From assembly GCA_009760855.2 (NCBI GenBank), contig WPIO01000011.1:8462501-8526500 (forward strand): a DNA stretch of 64,000 bases. Direction: 5' to 3'. This document shows positions 1-62,520 of this stretch, piece after piece. Numbering within the stretch: position 1 is the first letter of the stretch; each line of letters begins with the position of its first letter. The position numbers were made by a program, and so were the translations under genes. This DNA is from Cristatella mucedo. Taxonomy: Eukaryota > Bryozoa > Phylactolaemata > Cristatellidae. The notes beneath the pieces are model-generated. The model saw only the letters and a list, made by a program, of their open reading frames with translations. It ran no database searches and was not told where the DNA came from.

Positions 1-1240
1 CTGCAGTTCAGGGCTACTTGCGGTCATTTGCTGGTGTCAAGCGAGAGGTGCCAGCGGAACGAGTTCTGACACTGACGTTAGCGGCCGTCAGCGGGGGGGG
101 GGGGGGCAGAGAGGGAGGAGATCTGCAAGGGGGTCAACATGTAAAGGGCGAGAGCCGCCGGCTTAGCTGCCCCAATCGCTGCAATCGCTGGTCGGATTCA
201 CTGCACAGCCGGACTGTGAAGCGTCGTAGATTAGCTGGCAGTCTCTCCGAAGCGTCAAGTCAGTTGCAACATGAATCATCTGGTTTTGAGAATTTTTTTG
301 TAAACCTTCGAAGTTCGTAGCCCTAATCGAAGTTTGAGCGAACCTACATAAACATTCTTTTACCGTAATCTGGATTAAATTGTAGGCAGTTCACAATCCT
401 TTGAAGCTCTCCGGATATCGAAGTGTGTAACAAATGTACCGACCGAACATGCACTGGCTTCATTTAGAGTTGATATTGATGAAAGTACCACCACTTAACA
501 CCCTTATTTCCTATCACCTAGGCTGACATACCAAAATACAGTTGAGTTTGAGAGGCTTTATCCAAACTAATTGAAACACAAGAATGCCTCGGAATTAAAA
601 ATCTGGCTTTTTTGGGGCTATAGCTAGAAAAGGCAGACATATTCCATGGAGCCTGAGGGTTTTCTATCGCGAACCTCAAAAATAGACTTATGAAACTACA
701 GGATCATGACATTCTGGGGGTTTTTGTTAGAAATTTAACGGACACCAAATTTTCTCCCACATTAGAATATTAGTTTGCACGATATCAAAAAATGATGAAA
801 AACCAATAAAACCCAATTCTTTTATTGGAATATCGGTTGAAGGGACGTGCTTAGCAACATTATTATTCTCCGTTTGCACGAAGGTCAGACCTCCACATCT
901 ACCCCTTACACGTGGGAATGTAGACTTAATTATCAGATCACTTTTTCGTTAAGTAAACACAGAGTAGATACGAAGTCATGATGCTACCATGGGAGAAACC
1001 CTGTAGTTCTTCGACTGCTGCCGAAAATATAAAAGGACTGTAGAAGTTATACACAATCAAATCTCAATCAAAGTTATACCATCTGAGTGCTGCGCTTCTT
1101 CAAGGTTATAAGTAAACCTTTTGAGTGACACAGTGGGTAGTGCTATGAACTTCCAATGGCGAGATCCTGTATTTAAACCCTGTTGTCAATGGAAGTGGTC
1201 CCATCACTTAGTACTAGTAACTTTCATAGTAATTGCTTTG
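1..1240. other. No gene seen; G run
   Basis: A run of 14 G lies at about 93-106. Otherwise no ORF with recognisable similarity, no splice-supported exon and no clear repeat. Confidence 0.5.
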
Positions 1241-1244
1241 CAAT

Positions 1245-1385
1245 TGTGATATAATGTAATGTTTCTCCGTCTGTAACTCCACAAAATCAAAAAGACCACG
1301 TGGGTGTTACGCAGGAGAGTTTTGTATAGCGCGCTCACAGCCTAAGCGGCTTTCGGTACGCATTCGGTTGGACATAGGGATCAAT
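1245..1385 (-). mobile_element. LINE family B, 3' end fragment
   Basis: Begins with TAATGTAATG (reverse of the ATTAC tail) and continues with the family B 3' end block, as at 35915-36010. A worn second piece of the same block is at 1440-1500. Confidence 0.65.
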
Positions 1386-1629
1386 TTTGGCGTCTAAGCA
1401 TCGCCACTAGTAAAATCGTAGACTGACTGGGTGACGTCACAGAGTTTTAATGGTACACTCCAAGCCTAAAGGGCTTCGTAACCATACGGTGACGGACGGC
1501 CTCATAGCTGCACCGTGTCTGTTTGACTCTTAGCCATCAAAGTCACTAATGTTGTGGCTGACTAAATTTCGTTGCTTTGAAGATATGCTACGAGCATTAT
1601 CGAGCTTGTAGGAACTAGCTTATGGTTCG

Positions 1630-2430
1630 CCGACCGAGGCGGACCCCCTCTGTATCAGCTCAAGCACACACGCAAAGGATAATTCACACAGACTCGCAGC
1701 CAGATGATGTGGGGAGCAGTTGGACTTGTAGCTTCTTTTTAAATGCAGCCAAGTTAGGGGATATCGCGACGTCAGTCGCGATTAAGTTCCAGGCTGTTCC
1801 AGGCGTACCACCTGAAGGCAATGGTCTCCTCCAAAAGGACTTGAGGTTGATTAGAGGCACGACTAAGCGACTTGAGGAAGGAGAACGGTTGGCGCGATGT
1901 GAACCCTAATTAGGAGCCGTGTCGGATAGGCAGGCCGGAGCAAGAGAATGAAGATACCTAAAAGTGAGTGAAAGAGCCGCCACGAAGTCCATATGCTGGT
2001 TGATTGGGTAACCAGAGCAGGTTGGTGAGAAGTGGCGTTGTGTGGCAATCGCGATTTAAAGACAGACAAGTAAGAGCTTTGCACTACCTTTTGCTGCTGA
2101 GTTTTTCGCTAGCTCTGAGCGTCTTAAGGCACGTGACAGGAAGACGTGAACATACCGAGTTACAAGCTTCTAGACGAGATGTAAGGAATGCACTGACTAG
2201 CATGACTCAGGTTTCCTTAATAGTTATAACAGTACATCTGTATAGTGCCCGCAGAGAACTTAGTCTCTTTCTAGGTAGGCACTTCAAATGTACTGCAGAA
2301 TATATATCCTTGTCTAAGCAGGCCTGAATATTTGCATGGTCACGTACCGGAAAGTAAACCGACTTGACTGTGGAGCTGGTTTAGAAAAAAATTCACTTTT
2401 GAATAAGACACCCAGATTACTCAAAGCAGT
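1630..2430 (-). mobile_element. LINE family A fragment, degenerate
   Basis: Antisense, it follows the same order of blocks as the good copy at 37340-37900 (reverse transcriptase C-terminal part), with many indels and stops. Confidence 0.6.
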
Positions 2431-2714
2431 CCTTCCCTGCAGCATGGACAGCGGGTCAGAGAACAGTAGCTATCCTGACCAAGAGCCCAGGATGCGTGTT
2501 TGTGTTTTCTCAGCACAGGCTGCGTTTTTCCAGTATCACAACACTCGAACAGCTCCCCTCAGTCCCTCAGTGTCAGAGCTGGAAGGCACTGGCCTGTCCG
2601 TTCACTCGCCTTCTCTCTCTCTCTCTCTCTTTTAGTTCTTACACCAATTATGCAATAAATTATGAACTATGGCTAAGAGGTTAGTCACAACAACTTTTAG
2701 TTGCCATCGGCCAT

Positions 2715-3055
2715 ATGTCACTAAACAGCCGAAGCTGCCGCCGGTATTCCAGCTCAGCCTGCAACTGGACGCACATGCAGTCCGTCAATCAACTAGCAGG
2801 CTGAGCTGACACAAGGGATTTCAGCCTCAATCCTGCCACTCCTCGCTTAGGCGTTGTCTGGCTGATTAGACGACTGTTGATTGCTTGCTTACCCTCTTCT
2901 CTTCCCGCCGCTGTACGGGCTGGACAGACGCCTCCCATCCCTCTTTTATAATTATCACACGCTGTACAAAGTCGTTTGGCAATGAATGACGACTTGATCC
3001 GGTGCATCGAGTCATCCATCCATCCATCGTACCTCAATCCCAACGCTGGTGACGA
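2715..3055 (+). repeat. 330-bp direct repeat, copy 1
   Basis: From AGCCGAAGCTGCCGCCGG to the ATCGAGTCATCC/CCCAA region it pairs with 3955-4285 in the same order and strand, with many point changes. Not recognised as a known family; could be a LINE 5' region or a solo terminal repeat. Confidence 0.65.
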
Positions 3056-3139
3056 CCTGATGGATGGATGACACGACCACACGCGCAACTACAAATGGAG
3101 TCTACGTTCGTCAGCGTGCTCGCCCGCTCGTGATTCGGC

Positions 3140-3670
3140 AAAGTCTCCCTTGACAGACATGGATAATCCCGCACTGGACACGGGACACGGCTTCCTCCGA
3201 GTGTTTTACTCTTCCACGTTGGTTTTCGTTATCAGTTGGACATACACAAAGATTGGTAAAAGGCTAAACCTGATAGGAGCTGACATGCTCGACGAGTTTG
3301 CACCTCCGACTAAGCGAACTGTGCATGCTCACGAAGACGGCCTATGGTTTATTACAGACATCTTACTAGCTAGGTCTACTAAGCGCTAGCTTGAAAATCA
3401 TACACAAGATCAGGACTGACTGTCAATCGACAGATATAAGAGGATTATTTTACGTCGTTCCAATCGATCCTAGCAAAGGCCAAGTCTAACCTCTATAGAA
3501 ACATTGTTGAATCACAGATGCGCAATCCAAAAATGCTGATGTCTACCATCAACCATCTCCTCCACCGCTCCCAGGTTAGCTCCTTACCTAATGATCCCTG
3601 TGATGATCTAGCTGATCGCTTTTCTACCTTCTTTGTCCAGAAGTCTTCTTTATCCACAACCAATGAATGT
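3140..3670 (+). mobile_element. LINE family A, linker before reverse transcriptase
   Basis: Encodes in pieces M-L-D-E-F-A-P-P-T-K-R-T-V and a later M-R-N-P-K-M-L-M-S-T-I-N-H-L-L block. The same blocks appear antisense in the copies at 52270-53010 and 23046-23390. Frame is broken by stops. Confidence 0.7.
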
Positions 3671-3950
3671 CTCATAGTGTGCCAACTAGTTTCTTGTTTA
3701 ATGCCACCCAGGTTTCTGTTTTTTCTTTCTTCCTGGCTCTACGACCACGAGTCATCGCGAATGGCTGGCAGAACTTTGGCATTCAATCGCCACTGACTTC
3801 CTGCAGGTTTGCCACATGGTTTCTTGCTGTGGCACCTGCTGGACTTTAATCCCTTTTGTTCAAAGTTTCAACTGCAGCGGAACCTTACCCCTACGGGAAA
3901 GATAAAGATGGTGTAGCGACCGTCGGCCGCTCAACTTAACGCCTGTCTCT
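3671..3950. other. No gene seen
   Basis: Short unassigned stretch between the LINE fragment and repeat copy 2. Confidence 0.4.
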
Positions 3951-3954
3951 CTAG

Positions 3955-4285
3955 TCAGCCGAAGCTGACGCCGGCATTCCAGCTCTCGGGCTGCAACCGG
4001 ACGAACTCACGAACGTCAATCAACTGGCCGGCTGAGCTGACTCAAGGGACGGCCAGCCTCAACCATTCATCTCCTAGCTTAGGCGTCGTCTGGCTGACTA
4101 GATGACTGTCGATTGCTTGCAGTAGCCTCTTGTCTTCTCGCTGTCCGGGCTGGGCCAACGCCGCTCCCCTTTCTTATTCTCACTCGCTGTACCGAGTCGT
4201 TAGGTATTGAATGATGACCTCGTCCGACGTATCGAGTCATCCGTCGTACCCCAATACCTGCAAACTCTACGCCGGCATGCGTGCG
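3955..4285 (+). repeat. 330-bp direct repeat, copy 2
   Basis: Partner of 2715-3055, same strand, about 0.9 kb after it, with a LINE fragment between them. Confidence 0.65.
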
Positions 4286-4840
4286 AGGCACGATCCCGAC
4301 GAGGGATTAGTCCCGCACCATCGGCTATCACTTCCATGCCAGCGTCGACGGCGTGCAGCTGTAGTTGTCATTCAAGCCCTCCGAATTAGCCGCGGCGACA
4401 ACAGTCTGCCGTGCAGACATTCAATCCTGGATGGTGGCTAATGTCCTTAAATTGAATTACGAACATACCAAATTTATTCCATAGGAGCCTACGAGCCTTA
4501 GCCTAAGGCTGGAAGGAAATAAAGCGATTTTACACTATTCTTTGGAGGTGCCGAGGTGCGATCGTCATCGTGTGCAATTAATCTAGGTGCCTGCTGCGAT
4601 GACAGATGGGCGCTAGAGATTCTCACTCGGAAGACCATCTCCAGAGTCAGAAATCGTGTTTGACCACTGTAAAAGATTAGGGTTAGAGTAAGTTTAAGTA
4701 AGAGTAATGTTAGAGCACGTACTTTCCGAAAAGTCTGGCCTGGTCTTTTCTAGGCTTGACTCATTAATTCCGTTTCGTCAGGGCTGCCGAAAAGTACAGT
4801 TGATGCTAGTATCAGGTCGGTCTGTAAATCCGTGGAAGTC
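4286..4840. other. No gene seen
   Basis: Unassigned intergenic DNA; short ORFs only. Confidence 0.4.
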
Positions 4841-5065
4841 AATCACACGACCTTATTTCTAAAGGCCCGCCTCAGAGTTTACCGGCGAATACAAAGCAAT
4901 TTCTTTACTCTGACCCGCAAGGTCAGCTTCGCCTTAGCTCGTCTATGGGTCGCCGAATTGCTGCATCGGCTAGAGCCTGTTGGCGCCCTCAGGACCTTTC
5001 TGGACACGAAATAAGCAGCCGATTCTTTCATTTAAAGACTTCGGCACAGCGGCGCAGCGGCTGTT

Positions 5066-5112
5066 GCTCTGCTCTGCTTCTGCTCTGCTCTGCTCTGCTT
5101 CTGCTCTGCTTC
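5066..5112 (+). repeat. CTCTGCT short tandem repeat
   Basis: CTCTG and CTTCTG units repeated, inside a LINE fragment. Confidence 0.6.
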
Positions 5113-5479
5113 CGGCGGATCCTCACAAGAACTAACTCGCAACGGGAACATCTCGTCTCCCCTACGACGGCCGATAATTGCACTTCCTCTCTTGCTGCAC
5201 CGCTTCTTCTGGGCAACTTACTCCCTCCTCGTGCCTCTCATTACCCTCCCTCCTTGTGCTTAAGCAGCTCATTTCCTTTCTAGCGCGAGGCGACGGTCTG
5301 ATTGGCTACTGTATGCGAACCGAAAGCTGGCCAGGTCTTGAGTGCGTAGCTGCGGACAACTCTCCAGCGTAACACTGTTACTCTTAACTCTAACTCTTAA
5401 GAGCTGAGCGTGGAGCTGAAAGGGGGAAATACCTGTACGTGTAGGCACATCATCCACCCGGACCGTCGGTCAAACTATA

Positions 5480-5519
5480 TAGCATTACATTACATTACAT
5501 TACATTACATTACATTACA
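5480..5519 (+). repeat. (ATTAC)n tail of LINE family B
   Basis: Eight perfect pentamers that end the element. Confidence 0.85.
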
Positions 5520-5524
5520 TAGCA

Positions 5525-5940
5525 ACAGAAGGTGCTCATTCGGCCGCTTCTACACTGGGGTCTGCAGAGATGTTCTATTTTTTGCTCTAATCGCTATTTT
5601 TTTATATAATTGCTTGACTTGTATTTCTACTGCACGTAACATGATCCGGTAGCGGCCTCATTGGAAAAAATTTGCATTTCCAGTCTATCTACCTGAATAT
5701 AATACAACTCCGTGTGGCCACGACAAAGGGGATGGCGAAGAAGAGCAAGTGTCATTCCAAAAGAATTCAGAATGCGGAACTAAAAACAGCTGATTGCAAG
5801 TTTCGGGGATCCACATGTGGCTGTGATGCCGAGGCAAGGCGTTAGTTAAAACGGGAGAAACTACCGCGACACGGGTCATTGTTATCACTACTCTTCGCCA
5901 GGTGCATAGCACTCAATGAACCTGCTCCGAACAGGACGCT
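5525..5940. other. No gene seen
   Basis: Unassigned; only short ORFs. Confidence 0.4.
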
Positions 5941-5974
5941 GAAGTCGCCGAAGGTGGCTAAGTTAAGCGCGTAG

Positions 5975-6050
5975 AAAGAGATTAAGCGCCTAGAAACAGA
6001 TTAAGTTCTCTGAGGGCACTTTATCAAGTGCATTATTATTATTATTATTA
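5975..6050 (+). mobile_element. LINE family A 3' tail fragment
   Basis: Ends TTCTCTGAGGGCACTTTATC then (ATT)n, the family A end. Confidence 0.75.
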
Positions 6051-6242
6051 AGTACGCTCAGCACGTTTGCTAACGGCTTTTCTGCTGAGGGCTCAAAGGC
6101 CGCCGTTGGGCGTGTATTCGATGACCCCCCATTACGAAGCCTAGCTAAACTGCCTTTCGCATGATTCTCTTCGCCTCATTCCTTAGATTAAGCCACTCAG
6201 TCCTCGTCCTCATCGTTACGCTGCATAGCATAAACGGCTCTT

Positions 6243-6480
6243 CAACTCGGTCATAATAATAATAATAATAATACGTTTGTACGGCGCCCTAAGAGAGCTT
6301 AATCTCTTTGTAGGCACTTTACATTTGCTGCAAAGGAAGCATGATCGAACGGTTGTCGGTAGCATGCTCAATGACAACTAGCAAAACGTGGTTAGAGGTG
6401 ACATGCACAATGTCACCGTGCAAATATGGTTAGTGGCAGCGTGCATAGTGCCAACACGCATACGCATACAAAGGACGAAT
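6243..6480 (-). mobile_element. LINE family A 3' end
   Basis: Starts with (TAA)n then the reversed family A end, followed by the CATGCACA...TGGTTAG spacer that precedes the tail in other copies. Confidence 0.75.
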
Positions 6481-6489
6481 CGCATGGAC

Positions 6490-7790
6490 TCACTAATGTA
6501 TCTCCATCTGTATCTCCACAAAGCCACAAAGACTATCTGGGTATTACAAAGTAGATTTTTGTATAGCGAGCTCACAGTCTAAGTGGCTTTCGCTACGCAT
6601 TTGGTAGCCAACAGACTTCATCTCACGCAACAAAGAGAAAGTGGGAAGCATAGCAGAGTCAGGAGAACAGTTGAGGTCGTGAGTGGCGTGGAAGTAGCAG
6701 CTTAGGACCGCTAGGAAGGATGCGCCATAGTCGGCAGCAGGAGAGTAGTTGTCGTTTCGTAAGAATGGTGGAAGTGAGTTTCACTGTGCACGACCTGCAT
6801 AGCTAAAGCTTCTGTAACCAACGGTCTTTAAGTGGAGGAGTGGAACAGCTACTTTTATTGTCCATGCAGGACCTGAGGGCACGAAGAGGCTGAGACTGGT
6901 GCAGCAGTTTAGCTAGATGTGGAGGAGCCAAGCCGTGGCGGGCCTTGTAAGTCGGCGTAAGAACTTTTCTCTGTATCCGTTGATCAACGGACAGCCATCC
7001 TGGCTCTTTTAGCAAAGGAGACACCTAATCAAACCTCTGGGATTTTCGGACTAGCCTTGCAGCCATATACAGAGCCATCTGCAGTGGCCTAGTTGCTTTT
7101 TTGTAGCCCAGCCAAAAGGGAATTACAATAATCTAGCCGAGACTTTACTGAGGAGCTAGTTAAATTTTTTACAAGAAACCCTGGAAGACACCTTTAATCT
7201 TAGATAGGGATCGGACGTGATTGCAAGCGGTAGAAGCAGTCTTCTGAATGAAGCTTTTTAAAATGTAGGAATTTGTCGAAAACGACACCTAAATTTTGAG
7301 AACGTGGTGATGATCGCACAAAAGCATCACCTATTAGAAGAGCAAAGCCTTCTAAGCCAGCCACACGCTTAGGTTGTCTTACGAGATACACTTCAGTTTT
7401 GTCGTCGTTTAGTTTCAAGAAATTTCCGACATCCCGGATCATATGTCGGCAAGGCAAGCATTCAGTTTATCAGTTGCTTCAGCAGATTCCGACGGTTTGA
7501 AAGACAAATATAGCTGAGTGTTGTCAGCGTAAATGTGATGTACTATTCCGCGGGGGATTAATCACTTTCCCAAAGGTTGAGTATAAATGGGGAACAGCAA
7601 GGGACTGAGGACAGACCCTTGAGGGACTCCACAGGTGACTGGTCTGATGGATGAGACCTGATCCGACACAGATTGACCACGATCAGACAAGTACGATGTA
7701 AACCAAACCAGTGCCTCGTCTACCGGACCGATCGTTGTTCTCAATCGTTCAAGTAGGACATCATGATCAACCTAGTCGAAGGCAGTAAAT
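6490..7790 (-). mobile_element. LINE family B, reverse transcriptase part, broken
   Basis: Antisense pieces show, in order, L-V-W-F-T-S-Y-L-S-D-R-G-Q and C-G-V-P-Q-G-S-V-L-S-P-L-L-F (7562-7744), K-L-N-D-D-K-T-E-V (7200-7457), and K-A-R-H-G-L-A-P near the C-terminus (6803-7024). This is the L2-type reverse transcriptase pattern. Stops and frameshifts break it; no full element remains. Confidence 0.85.
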
Positions 7791-7794
7791 ACTG

Positions 7795-8020
7795 TGATAA
7801 ATAAATGCGTTTTTAGCTTCCTTTAAAAAGGTTTGGGAGCATACGAACTAAAATCACGGTCTCCAAATAATTTGAGGTTCGCACGAGGTCTATGTAAACG
7901 ATTTGATTCAGAAAAGCGGGTGGCACGATGCTTAGCCTGCTTTAGGAATAGATCTGATAGGGCATGATATAAAACTCAACTCTCAACGCTCAAAAATTTA
8001 AAATTTAAGCACTCTTTCAA
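7795..8020 (-). mobile_element. LINE family A 3' coding fragment
   Basis: The GGGAGCATACGAACTAAA and GCGGGTGGCACGATGCTTAGCC blocks match 37405-37520. Confidence 0.65.
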
Positions 8021-8289
8021 TGCCTCCGGTTGTACAGGTTAAAAGAAGGCAGAAATAGGCACGCGGAAGTTGGGAGTCGTTTTTGACAAATATTGAGTTC
8101 ATTTCGGATAGAAAAATTAGAATGTTAAAAATCTTGGACGGGATAGGGCTTTTGAAGAATCCTGTTTGCCTGAACAATTTCCGACGTGTAGGGAAGGAGT
8201 TGGTGTTAGCAAAAATTAAAACCGAGTAGGTGTTTTAATGTTGGCTATTTTACATGGCGAGTGCATTTTAGTGTAGTAAAGAGCATCTG

Positions 8290-8378
8290 AGCTGCCGTGA
8301 ATAGTGTAAAGTGCCTAGAAAGAGATTGAGTTCTCTGAAGGCGCTGCATTAAATGAACTATTGTTATTATTATTATAA
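8290..8378 (+). mobile_element. LINE/SINE tail, + orientation
   Basis: AGTGCCTAGAAAGAGATTGAGTTCTC then (TTA)n. It abuts, tail to tail, the opposite element starting at 8388. Confidence 0.7.
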
Positions 8379-9534
8379 TGATGGGATAATAATAATAATA
8401 ATAATGCACTTGATAAAGCGCCCTCAGAGAACTCAATCTTTTTTCTAGGCGCTTTACATTTGCTGCAAAGGGAAACATGATTGAATGGTGAGTAATATCA
8501 TGCTTGATAAACAACATGAATAGAATGGTTAGGGGTAGCGTGCACAGGGTCAGCATGCAAATGTGGTTAGTGGCAGCATGCACAGCGTCAGCACGCATAA
8601 GCACATCAAGGACGAATCACAGGGACCCACTAAATGCTGTCCTAAATAGGTGTGTTTTTAAGTTCCTTTTAAATGTGGTCAGGTCAGGGGATGTTCTGAC
8701 ACAGGTCGGGAGGGAGTTCCAGGCTTTGGGAGCATACGAACAAAATGCACGGTCTCCAAAGGATTTGAGGTTTGTACGAGGTACTTGTAGACTGTTGGAT
8801 TCCGAAAAGCGGGTGGTACGATGCTTGGCCTGGTGGGGGAGTATATCTGAGAGATAGGCTGGAGCCAAAGAATGAAGTGACCTAAAAGTGAGCGACAAAA
8901 CGTTGAAGTCGATCCGTTGCTTGACTGGTAGCCAGTACATGTCGGCGAGAAGTTGTGTGACGTGGCAACTGCCACGCTTACGACAAACAAGCCTAGCTGC
9001 CGAGTTTTGCACAATCTGTAATCGCCTGATTGCACATGCCGGTAGGCCAGCGAGCAGTGAGTTGCAGAAGTCAAGATGGGATGTCACAAGTGCATGGACC
9101 AACTTAGACGTGGTATCCTTATCTAAACAAGCCCGACTTTTAGCAATGTAAGGTAGCTGAAGGTAGGCAGACTTGACTGTGGTCGTCTAGCGAGAGGTCA
9201 CTTTAGAACATAACACCTAGATTTCGAGCTGATTTAATTGGAGATTTGCTGGCAGAGCCAATTTTGAGAGACAGCCTTTCCAATCTCTGAATCACACTGG
9301 GTTTGCCCATAACTAGTAAGTTAGTTTCATCATCGTATAGTTTTATAAAATTTGCTTCCATACATGTGCGGATGTCATCAATGCATGCAGCAAGTGAGTT
9401 GAGAGAATTCGAAGTGCTCGAAGGCTGGGAGGGATCAAAGCAAAGGTACAACTGAGTGTCATCCGCATAGAAGTGAAAGCCTAGATTGTGCTTGGCAATC
9501 ACATCAGCAAGAGGAAGAGTATATAAGACCCTGT

Positions 9535-9635
9535 GCATGTCACCCCTAACCATGTTACTCCTTTTGCTTGTTTATCAAGCATGATATTACTCACCATTCA
9601 ATTGCATTTCCTTTTGCAGCAAATGTAAAGCGACT

Positions 9636-9727
<92 letters not shown>

Positions 9728-9770
9728 AGTTCTCTGAGGGCGCTTTATCAAGTGCATTATTATTATTATA
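9535..9770 (+). mobile_element. LINE family A 3' end nested in an older copy
   Basis: Matches 31500-31680 from CATGTCACCCCTAACCATGT to the (ATT)n tail, but GAGAGA has grown inside the GATTAAG region. Confidence 0.8.
9635..9724 (+). repeat. (GA)n microsatellite
   Basis: Imperfect then perfect GA dinucleotides inside the nested LINE tail. Confidence 0.95.
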
Positions 9771-10404
9771 AACCGTGAAAAGAACCGGATCTAGCACGGA
9801 GCCCTGAGGTACCCTATATTTCAGAGGTACCTCGGATGATCTTTGTCCATTCACGTCAATACTCTGGAGTCTGCCACTGAGATAGGACCTGAACCATTGC
9901 AGAGCAGTGCCAATGATGCCCAGGCGAGATGAAAGGCGCTCAAGAAGAACTTTGTGATCGATAGTATCAAAAGCTGCCGAAAGATCGAGCAAAACAAGCA
10001 GAGACACTCTACCTATGTCTGCATTCCTAATTAGGTCGTCGTACACACGAAGCAATGCTGACTCTGTGGAGTGATTAGCTCTAAAGCCAGACTGGAACTT
10101 ACTAGCAAGGTTGGAAGTTTCAATATATATGAGTTCAGCTGGTCTGCCGCGACCCGGTACGGTAAGGTTTTAGCAGCCACCGTAAGCTGTGAGTTTGGGT
10201 GCTTGGCCGAGAATGGTAAACACACTAGAAGGCGCCAGACAGCGGTCGGCTTCAGCAAAGACTGGAAAGCTGCCAGATTGGCACACGCTGACAGCTTCCA
10301 CTAGCACCCAATCGGGAATTCTTGTAGGGAGGCGACCTCGGCGTTTCGGTCTCAGGTTGCACGATGCGCACGAGATTGCATGCCAAGCAAGAGGAGCACG
10401 CAGA

Positions 10405-10441
10405 GCTCACATCGAACCTGAGATCACATCGAACCTGAGAC
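10405..10441 (+). repeat. ACATCGAACCTGAGA tandem pair
   Basis: Two near-adjacent copies of the same 16-base word, followed by (CCG)n. Confidence 0.7.
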
Positions 10442-10536
10442 CGCCGCCGCCGCCGGTGTTGGAGTGAACCGCGAAGACGCTCCTGCAAGCGGATGCTGGA
10501 AAATGCGAGGCTGGCGCCTCCGGTCGGGAACGCTGG

Positions 10537-10592
10537 GTGGCGGTGGAGGTAGCGGTGGTGGTGGTGGTGGGGTGGTGGGGGGGGGGGTAGGA
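10537..10592 (+). repeat. G-rich GGT/GGC tract
   Basis: Many GG/GGG runs, likely able to form a quadruplex. Directly followed by a family B LINE end. Confidence 0.7.
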
Positions 10593-10639
10593 GCTTCCGC
10601 CACCAGAGCACCTTCGGCCTCCCCTGGATCCGCGAGGAC

Positions 10640-10935
10640 CGATCCTTTCTTACGCAACGACATCTACTCTCCAACTGCCGACTATGGCACATCTTTTTCA
10701 GCGGTCCTGAACTGCTACTTCTATGCTACTCACTACCTCAACTGCTCTCCTAACTCTGCTATGCTTCCCACTTTCTCTTTGTTGCGTGAGACGAAGTCTG
10801 TTGGCTACCGAATGCGTACCGAAAGCCGCTTAGGCTGTGAGTGCACTATACAAAACTCTCCTGCGTAACACCCACATGGTCTTTTTGACTTTGTGGAGTT
10901 ACTGACGGAGATACATTACATTACATTACATTACT
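10640..10935 (+). mobile_element. LINE family B 3' end, young
   Basis: Nearly identical to 29580-29860. Encodes the family B C-terminus (F-L-R-N-D-I-Y-S-P-T-A-D-Y) up to the stop at 10866, then the 3' end and ATTAC units. Confidence 0.88.
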
Positions 10936-10959
10936 CCTAGCGCTGGCGACCGATCGGCG

Positions 10960-11371
10960 GCCATTGAAAGGAGAGTTGGGGGGGGGGGCTGTGCGTGGGT
11001 GGGGCTAGGAGTCCGAAGCCAGCTGCTAGCGGCGGGGGGGGGGGGTGCGGGGCGTTGGTCGGGGCGTGGTGGGGCCAGCTTGTCGGCAGGCGCTAGGGTA
11101 GGCGGCTGCGGCGCCGGTTGACTCGCTTGCGCTGAAAGGAGGCGGACCTGTCAGCCGGATTCCACAGGCGGACGGCCGTGGCCCCCTTCAACCCGCGAGC
11201 CTAGCCCGAGGCCATGCCGCTATTGCTGCCCACGAGGCTCTCCGCGCACCCCCCCAGGGTACTGCCTGCCCGCTGTCTGGCCAATCGGGCCGCAGCGGCT
11301 GGACTAGGCATTTATAGCGCTCGTCCAGCCAGCGTCGGATGCCGACGCCGGATACATCGCCGTAGGCGAGC
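10960..11371 (+). promoter_or_regulatory. CpG-rich promoter region and short 5'UTR of ACE
   Basis: Strongly GC- and CpG-rich DNA begins near 10960 and runs through exon 1. A CCAAT pentamer is at 11281-11285 and a TATA-like TTTATAG at 11311-11317, about 60 bases before the ATG, which would give a 5'UTR of roughly 30 nt. Spacing of the two boxes is plausible for a core promoter. Inference only: the transcription start is not visible from sequence. Confidence 0.5.
10975..11068 (+). promoter_or_regulatory. Runs of guanine upstream of ACE (possible G-quadruplex)
   Basis: Several G runs of 4 to 11 bases lie on the + strand, around 10977-10988, 11034-11045 and 11050-11053, within about 90 bases. 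Enough tracts are present to fold a quadruplex. Function in promoter control is inference. Confidence 0.4.
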
Positions 11372-62471
<51,100 letters not shown>

Positions 62472-62514
62472 TTATTATTGAAACTGTATACGGGTATGAC
62501 GTATTCTGCATATA

Positions 62515-62520
62515 AATAAA
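62515..62520 (+). terminator. Poly(A) signal AATAAA of ACE
   Basis: The canonical hexamer lies 44 bases after the ACE stop, in an AT-rich 3' region. Cleavage would be expected shortly after it. Confidence 0.7.

Larger units (their letters stand above)
4840..5520 (+). mobile_element. LINE family B, degenerate 3' part with ATTAC tail
   Basis: Encodes worn R-I-Q-S-N-F-F-T-L-T-R-K and E-L-L-H-R-L-E-P-V-G-A-L-R, as in the family B copy at 35956-36537, and ends in about eight ATTAC units at 5480-5519. A CTCTG/CTTCTG repeat at 5066-5112 has expanded inside it. Confidence 0.7.
8388..10160 (-). mobile_element. LINE family A, 3' half, with nested insertion
   Basis: Antisense L2-type reverse transcriptase and C-terminal domain. 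9780-10055 carries L-D-L-S-A-A-F-D-T-I-D-H-K and V-P-Q-G-S-V-L; 9203-9530 carries F-H-F-Y-A-D-D-T-Q-L-Y-L (catalytic A-D-D); 8617-9102 carries L-D-F-C-N-S-L-L-A-G-L-P and W-L-P-V-K-Q-R-I-D-F. The 3' end with (TAA)n is at 8388-8405. It is interrupted at 9535-9770 by a second family A tail in the opposite direction. Confidence 0.9.

Noticed and set aside
1-6. CTGCAG (PstI site) at the very start as a cloning edge
   Set aside because: One site cannot show this, and the same word occurs elsewhere in the window.
10424-10692. Proline/histidine-rich antisense frames
   Set aside because: Translation of the G-rich tract and the reverse of LINE B.
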